From Cladocopium goreaui (lineage: Eukaryota; Sar; Dinophyceae; Suessiales; Symbiodiniaceae): DNA of 64,000 bases. Within the stretch, counting starts at the first letter, position 1. Each line of letters begins with the position of its first letter. The notes beneath the pieces are model-generated. The model made no database searches, was not told where the DNA came from, and saw only the letters and a list, made by a program, of their open reading frames with translations. The DNA is taken from assembly GCA_947184155.2 (NCBI GenBank), contig CAMXCT020000371.1, positions 36,001-100,000 on the forward strand, read 5' to 3'. Positions 38,478 to 46,458 of this stretch are shown here, piece by piece. The position numbers and the translations under genes were made by a program.

Positions 38478-40655
38478 TGGCAGCGGAGCTGTCACTACGC
38501 TCCATGGCGACCTTGGCGTTGGTGGTGACGCTTTGGTGTGGACTTCTATGTGGCGAAGCAGAACACCACCGAGAATTCGAAGCGATGGATGGTGGACTTC
38601 AGATGGTTGTTTGGGATTGGCGCCCTACACCCCATCGCATAGCAGAGCCCAATACGATGATGCCTATGAGAAGCCGATTGGGTGACTACAACATGGACTT
38701 TGTCACCTTCGACGTTGCCGAGATCTATGATGGTTTTGGAGCTGAGCTTTCTGGTGGCATGAGTTGCACTTCATGCCTTGAAAATGGCAATTCAACGTGG
38801 ATTGGAACCACAGGATATGGAATGGTCTCAACTGAGACGTTGGTGGAAGAGGATCGGAGCCCTTCCTTTGAAAATTGTGGCAGGATTGGAACCTGCTGGC
38901 TTCAACATCAAGCACGTTTGGTGGTAGCCTCATTGCATGAGACAACAACGAGCTCTATTTTCTGCACAACTTCATGGATGGCTTCTTCATGTGCTTCAAC
39001 TTCACGGCTGTGTTTAACATGTTTGTCCTCCTACCCTTTGACATCACTTTGCATTGCTCTTCTTCTTTGCATGTCATGCTGGTGGTTGTTGAGAAAAAGG
39101 AGAACAAGAAACCTGAAGTTGGTGAGCCACTTGAGTCCTCGAAGGATTGGCCTACGTTGGAATGGTGGATTGAGACAGCGCTGGGAGTCCAAGCTACAGT
39201 TCAAGGGATTCCTCATGCTGGCCATGCTGTCCCAGGCCAATGGAATGAATGCTGAGCAGGCAAATGAGCTTGTGACAAGGATTGTTGATCTTTCTCAAGC
39301 TGCAACAACAGCTGCTCAGGCTGCACACACGATGATGCACAGCTTTCAACCTGGAAAAGGTGGTGGCCAAAGGTTTGGTGATGGCGCACGTGTCCTCAAG
39401 GCGCCCGACACCTTTGACACAGATGATCCTGTGAGATACAGTTTTTGGAGAGAGCAATTCATGAACTGGCTGGTCTTTTGTGATGGACGCTATGGTGACC
39501 TCATCAAGGACGTTGAAAACCTTGACACGGTGGAGCCCATGCATTCATTGTCACCTGAGATTCAAGAGCTGGGGACGAAGCTTTACTCCATTTTGGTTTC
39601 TTATCTACGTGGTCCTGCTTTTCAGGTTATCAGAGCCTTCTCAAATGAGCGCAATGGTTTTGCTGTGTGGCATCGCCTCAAAGCTTTGTATGCACCGAGG
39701 GCGAGACCAAGGGCATTGGCAATTGGTCAGGCGATCATGCAGCATCCTGGATTTCCCAGTCAACGCGCTATGTTGGAGAATCTGCTCAACTTTGATGCCT
39801 TGCTGGACCAGTATGAGTTGGCTTCAGGTGCAAAGATGCCAGATGACCTTGCAGTCAGCACGGTCCTGAGGTGCATTGATGCCCCTACAAGACGTCATTT
39901 GGAGATGGTCATGGATGATGACATCACGTACTCCAAGTTGAAGGAGAAGTTGATCCTGCAAGTCTTGGAGTGGAGATGGTTTCTTGCGCAACCTTCAGCA
40001 GCTGCAGAACCCATCTTCGAGCACGACATACCAAGGCCCTGCTCCAATGGAAGTGGATCAAGTTCAGTTTGGTCAGAAGGGCAAAGGAAAGAACAAAGGC
40101 AAGACAAAGGGCAAGAAAGGCGGTTGGTTTGGAATGCCATTTGGTGGCAAGTATGGTGGTGGAAAGAATTCAAAAGGCAAAGGAAAACAAAAGGGAAAGA
40201 AAGGCAAAGGCAAACAGAAAGGAAAGCAGAAAGGCAAGGGCTATGGTGGAAACAACAATGTGTGCCGTGTTTGTGGCCAGGCTGGTCACTGGGGAAACGA
40301 GTGTCCCAACAAGGGCAATGTGAGCCAGGTCAATTTGTCTCAGGCTCAAGATCAACCTGCTGGCCAAGTTGTTGGTGGTGATGGTGCCAGCACAACAGGT
40401 TCGATTCCCAGAAGGGCAAGTACGGCATCAACAATTTCTTCACAGTCTTCCTCCAAGATCAGGATGGTCAAGATGTACAATGTTGCAACTCCTCCTCAGA
40501 GTCAACCGGCTTGCTATGAGCTGAGGAGTGATGGAGAGGACAGTGAAGATTGGTACAGTGTGAGAATGGTTTCCACGGCATGTTTCAACATGGCTGCACA
40601 GGACGAAGCTTCTGATGACAGCGTGCGAGAAGAGAATGATGGTTTGATGAAATGA
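38477..40655 (+). CDS. gag: copia-3 gag with N-terminal signal-peptide/membrane module
   Basis: From ATG 38477 the protein opens MAAELSLRSMATLALVVTLW, then CGLLCGEA: a charged start, hydrophobic core and small-residue cleavage-like end, as in a signal peptide. About 150 residues follow with several Cys (SCTSCLENG, GRIGTCW). Then comes a hydrophobic SLCIALLLCMSCWWLL followed by RKRRTR (about 39038-39110), a transmembrane segment with stop-transfer. A normal gag core follows (SFWREQFMNWLVFCDGRYG, LRGPAFQVIRAFSNERNGFA). Near 39955-39985 the frame shifts by one base. The continuation is open to 40655: Lys/Gly-rich stretch, CCHC knuckle CRVCGQAGHWGNEC, and a Ser-rich tail. It stops at TGA 40653-40655, in frame with pol. 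Confidence 0.75.
38478..38489 (+). promoter_or_regulatory. copia-3 primer-binding site overlapping the gag start
   Basis: TGGCAGCGGAGC abuts the LTR, one base different from the copia-1/-2 site. The gag ATG (38477-38479) uses the last LTR base and the first two primer-site bases. Confidence 0.78.
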
Positions 40656-40676
40656 TACAATGATCAAAACAGCCCT

Positions 40677-43600
40677 ATGGATCAGGTTCATGTTGGTGAA
40701 GATGTGGATGTGTACCACATCAGGGCTGTGCCTTTGCAAGATGGCCAATTGATCGTTTTGGATTCTGGTGCTGACATCAGCCTTTTGCCTTATAGCATGG
40801 CTGATCGTGGACAAGATGGTGGCCGACGTTTTTCCAGGACAATCCTGGAAGATGCACAAAGAGGTCGACTTCAAACTTTTGGTAGAAGGTCAGCACAGAT
40901 TGAGGTTGAGGATCGTGGCAATGGTTTGGTGGTCATTGAGGATGACTTTGTAGTTTCGAATGTGAGGTGTCCTCTTGTCAGTCTTGGCAGGCTTTTGCAC
41001 AGAGGATGGACTATGACACCGACGCCTGATGCCCCTGCTGGAGTCAGTCTTCTAGCTCCAGATCGACAGTGCGAGATTCCTTTGCAGTTCAAGCGCAACA
41101 GCCTTGCAGTTTTTGCGCATATCAGGGTTGTCAACATGGTGGATGATGTTCCTGCACTACCTGCACAAGTGGCTTCTACATCATTGTCATGCCCTATGAC
41201 CTGCATTGAGGAAGAAAATGATGAAGAAGATGGTATGGGTTATAGACCCTACAAACTGGTGGTGCAAACTGTGGTGCAACCTCACAAGGAGCTCACTGAC
41301 CGCATTTTTCGACGTGGTTGGACTATGACTGAGGATGGCAATCCTTTCATCATCACCCCCGAGAGTTCAAGGTATTTGAACCCTAGCATTCTCTTTCCCT
41401 GGAGTGAGTGGCCAAGGAGATCTACGTTGATTCAGCTTCCAGATTTTTCCTGGGAGGTTGTGGAGCACTGCGTGCCCTACTTCACCAAGATCAACTATGA
41501 GGACGAGATTGCTGAATGCTATGGGAAGCCTTGTATGGTTTTGACCATGCTGCACAAGAAGGAGGAGCCTCTTTCAACCCTTGGCGTTTTGCAAGGTGAA
41601 GCTTCAGTTGAAGCTAGTGGAGCTGATGCTGACGCCAGTGACTTTGCGTTTCAACAAGAAGCACCGGTTGCACTTGAACTTCAAGAAGGCCTCAAGCCTG
41701 AAGAATTGGTTCAAGCGCATCCTGGTGGTATCCTTTTTTCTGATGATGCTGGTGGTGTGGAATGGATCTTTGACAACAAGGATTCTTTGGTGGTCAATGG
41801 CAATGTGGTGACCATCAATAGCTCATTGGAGATGCTGAGATCCTGCGCTTCTTTCATGGGTGTTTCTCGAGGTGGGGCCAAGAAGGCACTATGGGATCGT
41901 CTTAACCAAGCAGTACAGCGGCATGAACATGAGATGATGCTTTCAGCTGCCAACCAGCTGTATCGAGAGGAACAAGTTCACAAAGGATTGGTGCCACAAT
42001 CAACCCCTCGAGTTCCAACAGCAGAAGAACGCAGTCTTCATGAGCTGACTCACCTTCCTTACCGGAGCTGGTGTGATCACTGCGTGGCCTGTAAAGCCCG
42101 AAGTGGCCCTCAAAGGATTTTGGATCCTGCACCAGAAGGAAGACGCTCTGTTCCCTGCATTCAAGCAGATTATGCCTTTGGAAAGATTGAGGCTGACAAG
42201 CCCACACTCACCGTTTTGGTTGCAGTCGACACATGGACAAAGATGGTCATGTCCTACCCGGTGGAGTCCAAAGGTTCTGATCTACGTGGACAAGCTGAGC
42301 AGTTGGTAAAATTCTCTCTGGCTTTGAACTATATGGATCAAGTTGAATTTGTAGGTGACTCTGAGCCTACAATGAAAAGCCTGATGAGCAGTGTCAAGCT
42401 CATGCGCCAACAGCTTGGGTTAGCAACAACAGTGACCCATGCCAAGCCAAATGAGAAGGGAAGAACAGCACAAGTTGAGAGAGCGATTCAAACTGTGAGG
42501 CGGCAAGCTTCAACATTGGTGAATATGGCAGAAGTGCGTTGCGAGCTGAGACTTCCTTCTGATCATCCAGTACACCTTTGGAGTTACCTTTACTCAACTT
42601 GGACTTTGAATCGTTTTCACTGCCCAGCTGCTACTCAGATTAGCCCTTTTGAGCTGGTCAATGGAAGGCGCTATGCTGGAAAGGTGGCTTGCTTCGGAGA
42701 AGCAGTGATGGTTCTTCACCGTCGTGGCCTCAATGTGAAACAAGGACCGCAATGGGTGCCTGGCATATGGTTGGGTAAAACTGAGCAAGAAGATCTTCAT
42801 GTGGTTGCTACGTGCGATGGAATCATCAAGGGCAAGGCAATCAGACGCACATCGACCCCATGGAGACCGCTTTGGCTTTTCCTTGTCAAGCACAAACCTT
42901 ACCAGAGCACACGCAGAAGGATTCCAAAAGCCCTCAAGTTTGGTGGCACGGTGACACCCAGACCTGTGACTCATTCTCAACCTGAAGGCCAAGATGAAGA
43001 AGCAATCGACTATGATGCTCGGGATGTTCGAGACTATGCCAAGCAGCACCCCCACGACACCGATGATGAGGGTGATGGACTTCTGGAGGAGCAAGAACAA
43101 GATCGGAAGCGTGAAGCTGATGGTGAAACTTTTTCTCCAAGGAAGGCAGGCAAGTTTCAGGATGGTGGAAGTGAAGACCGTGGTGGTCATGCGACAAGTG
43201 CAGCCAGTGGTCTGGCTGATTCTATGGTTTTGGATGACACGTCAGTTCAAGAACCGCAGTCAAAGGCTCCGAGACTCAGCCCAGAGACAAGTCCATCCAA
43301 CAAAGGACTTTTCCCACCAAGTTTTGCAGGCAATGTTTTGCAAGTTGATGAGGTGGTCGGTGAAGTTGATGATGATGGCTGGGAAGAAGCAATCCTGGAG
43401 TTTTTGACTGGCGATGAGGAGTTTCAGGACGATGTTGGCAATTTTCTGGAACCCCAAGATGATGATGGTGAGCACCCACCTATTCTCTCTGAGAGTGAGT
43501 TGGAAGTTGTGGATCAAGCCGCTGGTTTTGAGGAAATTAGCCGTCTTTTGGACATGAAGGTTTTGCGTGAGCCCACACCTGAAGAGCGAGAACGTGGCAC

Positions 43601-46238
43601 TCTCCTCACAACAAGGTCAGTCTATGACTGGAGAAAACGTGGTGGTTGGAAAAGGAGATGCAGGTATGTGGCAAGAGAGTTCAAGGGCTACTCCAAGAAC
43701 ACGGCAGAGACGTTTGCCCCTACAGCAGGGATTGGAAGCAGATTGATCCTGCTGCTCCATGTTTATTTGGGATGGTGTTTGTCTTTCGTGGACATCAAGG
43801 ATGCCTTTCTCCTAGTTGATCAGCAAGAATGCGTTTTGGTGGCCAAGCCTTCTTGGTGGAAGCCTGAAGAAGGACAAGATGATCATGAGCGAGTTTGGAT
43901 CCTGGAGAAATGCTTGCCTGGGCAAAGAAACGCTGCTGCTCGTTTCTTCACCTTTTTGAGCAAACACCTTGAGGAGCTGGATATGGAGAACACGCCCCTG
44001 CTGCCAAGCCTATTCAGGCACCGCACTCGCCAAGTAGCTCTATGTTCTCATGTTGATGACCTAGTTCTTTGCGGTGAACAAGGCGACCTTTTGTGGCTGA
44101 TTTCAAAGGTCAAGGAGCGGATGACCATTTCAGGTGGGGATGTTATCCCGGCACCAGATCAGGATCCACAAGAAGCAGTCCGCTTCCTGAAAAAGCGACA
44201 CTTTTTCACATCAGAAGGAGTTATCGTGGCCCCGCACGAGCGATACGTGGATGACCTCATTAAGATGTTCCAGGTGGAGGGCTATAAGCCCAAGCCTACG
44301 CCCGACCTTTCGCATTGGTCCGGTGATGATGGCGAGCTGGAACCTGGCGAAGCTCATCTTTTTCGATCCGCGATGGGCACACTCCTCTACCTCTCCGCTG
44401 ATCGGTGGGATATCCAACACAGTGTTCGGCATCTGGCCCAGTGGATGGCAAAACCCACCCGTTTTGCAAAAGCAGGAGTTCGGCACCTTGTTTTGTACCT
44501 GTCAGGTACCAAGACCTATGGCATGCTGCTCCCCTACAAGGTGATTGGTGGAAAGCTGGATTCAGTTTATGGGCGCGAATCAAACCCCATGACCTCTGAG
44601 CTTGTGGAGGTGTTCACGGATTCGGATTGGGCAGGTGACCAGTCAAGTTGCTCATCCCGAAGAAGGCATTCAGTGTCATCTGCGATGATTTTTCTGAATG
44701 GGCGCCCTGTGACAAGCTGGTCCCGCTCCCAAAAGAGCATTGCTTTGAGTTCCTGCGAGAGCGAATACCTTGCAGCAGTTGGCGGAGGAGCAGAAGGAAT
44801 TCACATTGGAAGGTTGTGGACATTCCTTGTGAGAAAGGAGACTGAAGTGGATGTGGTGACCGATTCCAGTAGCTGCAGAGCATTTGCCCAACGTCAAGGA
44901 GTTGGACGTCTCAAGCACATCGAGACGAAATACTTATGGCTGCAGCAATGTGTCAAATTGGGCATGCTCACGATGACAGGCGTGGCGACGCTTTTGAATG
45001 TGGCGGACATCGGCACCAAGAAACTTTCAAGGATTCGCAGATCTTTTCTGATGTTCCTCATGGGCATGGTGGTCTATGACGAAGCGGCCAAAGCCTATGT
45101 TCCTGTCGGCGAATCTGAATTCAATGAGGAGATGCGGAAGAAGGCCCTTAGCAAGAACATGAAGATCGTTCGCCAGGTGGTGCTGAACACTTTGAGCGAT
45201 GGTGCTGAAGGTCTTCAATCGCAGATTTCGAAGCCAATGGTCAAATTGATGACCCTATTGGCAATGCAGCCTATGGTGGATGGCGTCAACACGGAGATGA
45301 TCGAGCTCAAGACGCTGGAGATGAAGTACGTCTACATCGACTTCTTCCTGGACAACAAGGTCTTCGTGGTCTTCTACACCCTGGTCTTTGTCTTCATTGG
45401 GATTGGCATTGGGTACCTCATCCACAAGGTGGTGTACGTTGAGAAGATTGTCCACATGGCACAGTGGTCCATGCGAATGTGGCGACGCCTTCATCGACGG
45501 CGCGAAGTTGCTTTGGTGGATGATTGGGACCCATTGAACCACGAGCTGGTACAATTCCGTGTTTTGGCTGATGCAAGAGACGCCGATTCTGGTGAGGAGT
45601 TCTTTCGTGAAACAGAGACAGGTTTGGCAAGATTTGTGCGACCGCACTTTGAAGCGAGGAGACGCCTGAATGTGGAAGAGCTGGATCCGCTGGAAGCAAG
45701 TATGCTGCTGGACCCTCAACTTGGTCCTGAGGATGCGGATGAGAATGCAGAAGAAGAAAACAAGACAGAAGATGAACCAGTAGATGCTCAGGTTCAAACT
45801 GACTTCTCACCGATGGTTGAACATCGAGGCCCTGAACCACATGTTTTGCACGAGACTGTGGAGCTGCCCGGATCCCCTCCTGGGACACCTGATGATCTTC
45901 CAAATCTACCTCGAGTTGGTTTGGATTGGCAAAATTTGGATGTGGCCGAGGAGCACTTCCCACGCCTACAACGTGAACGAGCTCAACGCGTGCGTGAGGT
46001 GGCTTTGTTCTCAGAACAAAATCTGAGAGAATTTTACATGTGCCACCTGATGGTCCTGTATCCAAATCAACCGGATATGTCCTGGGATCACCCATTATGG
46101 TGGGATCGTAAGCAGCAACATGAATATCGTGTTTTTCAGAACATTGTCATTGAAGGCAAATATTTGGACTGTTTTGGAAGCTTTTGTGAACAATGGTTTA
46201 TTCATCAAGATCATGGTTTTCCTATCCCCTTTGGTTGA
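40677..46238 (+). CDS. pol: copia-3 pol: protease, integrase, RT, RNase H and membrane extension
   Basis: Same frame as gag after one TGA (40653-40655). Domains in order: protease VLDSGADISLLPYSM (Asp near residue 29); integrase zinc region LTHLPYRSWCDHCVACK; and integrase core with QADYAFGKIE, VGDSEPTMKSL and TAQVERAIQTVRR. An acidic linker leads to RT: RRCRYVAREFKGYSK, SFVDIKDAFLLVD, CLPGQRNAAARFF and SHVDDLVLCG. RNase H: EVFTDSDWAGDQSS, IALSSCESEYLAAV, DVVTDSSSCRAFA and NVADIGTKKLS. After RNase H about 400 residues follow. They include a transmembrane segment (VFVVFYTLVFVFIGIGIGYL, about 45361-45420), a basic MRMWRRLHRRRE, an acidic/Pro-rich part and an aromatic end. The stop is at 46236-46238. 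It is intact apart from the upstream TGA. Confidence 0.9.
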   Translation: MDQVHVGEDVDVYHIRAVPLQDGQLIVLDSGADISLLPYSMADRGQDGGRRFSRTILEDAQRGRLQTFGRRSAQIEVEDRGNGLVVIEDDFVVSNVRCPLVSLGRLLHRGWTMTPTPDAPAGVSLLAPDRQCEIPLQFKRNSLAVFAHIRVVNMVDDVPALPAQVASTSLSCPMTCIEEENDEEDGMGYRPYKLVVQTVVQPHKELTDRIFRRGWTMTEDGNPFIITPESSRYLNPSILFPWSEWPRRSTLIQLPDFSWEVVEHCVPYFTKINYEDEIAECYGKPCMVLTMLHKKEEPLSTLGVLQGEASVEASGADADASDFAFQQEAPVALELQEGLKPEELVQAHPGGILFSDDAGGVEWIFDNKDSLVVNGNVVTINSSLEMLRSCASFMGVSRGGAKKALWDRLNQAVQRHEHEMMLSAANQLYREEQVHKGLVPQSTPRVPTAEERSLHELTHLPYRSWCDHCVACKARSGPQRILDPAPEGRRSVPCIQADYAFGKIEADKPTLTVLVAVDTWTKMVMSYPVESKGSDLRGQAEQLVKFSLALNYMDQVEFVGDSEPTMKSLMSSVKLMRQQLGLATTVTHAKPNEKGRTAQVERAIQTVRRQASTLVNMAEVRCELRLPSDHPVHLWSYLYSTWTLNRFHCPAATQISPFELVNGRRYAGKVACFGEAVMVLHRRGLNVKQGPQWVPGIWLGKTEQEDLHVVATCDGIIKGKAIRRTSTPWRPLWLFLVKHKPYQSTRRRIPKALKFGGTVTPRPVTHSQPEGQDEEAIDYDARDVRDYAKQHPHDTDDEGDGLLEEQEQDRKREADGETFSPRKAGKFQDGGSEDRGGHATSAASGLADSMVLDDTSVQEPQSKAPRLSPETSPSNKGLFPPSFAGNVLQVDEVVGEVDDDGWEEAILEFLTGDEEFQDDVGNFLEPQDDDGEHPPILSESELEVVDQAAGFEEISRLLDMKVLREPTPEERERGTLLTTRSVYDWRKRGGWKRRCRYVAREFKGYSKNTAETFAPTAGIGSRLILLLHVYLGWCLSFVDIKDAFLLVDQQECVLVAKPSWWKPEEGQDDHERVWILEKCLPGQRNAAARFFTFLSKHLEELDMENTPLLPSLFRHRTRQVALCSHVDDLVLCGEQGDLLWLISKVKERMTISGGDVIPAPDQDPQEAVRFLKKRHFFTSEGVIVAPHERYVDDLIKMFQVEGYKPKPTPDLSHWSGDDGELEPGEAHLFRSAMGTLLYLSADRWDIQHSVRHLAQWMAKPTRFAKAGVRHLVLYLSGTKTYGMLLPYKVIGGKLDSVYGRESNPMTSELVEVFTDSDWAGDQSSCSSRRRHSVSSAMIFLNGRPVTSWSRSQKSIALSSCESEYLAAVGGGAEGIHIGRLWTFLVRKETEVDVVTDSSSCRAFAQRQGVGRLKHIETKYLWLQQCVKLGMLTMTGVATLLNVADIGTKKLSRIRRSFLMFLMGMVVYDEAAKAYVPVGESEFNEEMRKKALSKNMKIVRQVVLNTLSDGAEGLQSQISKPMVKLMTLLAMQPMVDGVNTEMIELKTLEMKYVYIDFFLDNKVFVVFYTLVFVFIGIGIGYLIHKVVYVEKIVHMAQWSMRMWRRLHRRREVALVDDWDPLNHELVQFRVLADARDADSGEEFFRETETGLARFVRPHFEARRRLNVEELDPLEASMLLDPQLGPEDADENAEEENKTEDEPVDAQVQTDFSPMVEHRGPEPHVLHETVELPGSPPGTPDDLPNLPRVGLDWQNLDVAEEHFPRLQRERAQRVREVALFSEQNLREFYMCHLMVLYPNQPDMSWDHPLWWDRKQQHEYRVFQNIVIEGKYLDCFGSFCEQWFIHQDHGFPIPFG

Positions 46239-46298
46239 CCTTCTTTGACAGTGGACATGAAACAATTCCAATTGTCGGCATCAAAATCGTTGCTGACT

Positions 46299-46321
46299 CA
46301 CCCCGATTTTGAGGTGGGGTG
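46299..46321 (+). promoter_or_regulatory. copia-3 polypurine tract in a hairpin
   Basis: CACCCC (46299-46304) pairs with GGGGTG (46316-46321), the last two bases of which start the 3' LTR. GAGGTGGGG is the purine primer tract. The layout parallels that of copia-2. Confidence 0.65.
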
Positions 46322-46453
46322 TTAGATTCTTTTGACAGTTCCATGTCGTACATGTATCCATGTTCACTCAGACATCCATTTGTCTGCAATGTATCTACAG
46401 TGGCTCAACCCACGATGTAAAAGGACTTGCTTGTGCACTCCGCCTGCTTAACA
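46320..46453 (+). repeat. copia-3 3' LTR
   Basis: 134 bp, ends GCTTAACA; followed by ATTTT. Confidence 0.95.
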
Positions 46454-46458
46454 ATTTT
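46454..46458. repeat. copia-3 target-site duplication, right
   Basis: ATTTT, identical to 38339-38343. Confidence 0.9.

Larger units (their letters stand above)
38344..46453 (+). mobile_element. copia-3: Ty1/copia-type LTR retrotransposon nested in copia-2 gag
   Basis: 8,110-bp element with 134-bp LTRs (TGTTAGATTC...GCTTAACA, two differences) and a perfect 5-bp target duplication ATTTT (38339-38343, 46454-46458). It inserted between His and the last Cys of the copia-2 zinc knuckle. Contents: a membrane module fused to gag, CCHC, protease, integrase, RT, RNase H and a long C-terminal extension with a transmembrane segment. Confidence 0.94.

Noticed and set aside
40400..40415. GTTCGATTCCC resembling a tRNA T-arm
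   Set aside because: Lies inside copia-3 gag with no acceptor, D-arm or anticodon arm around it.
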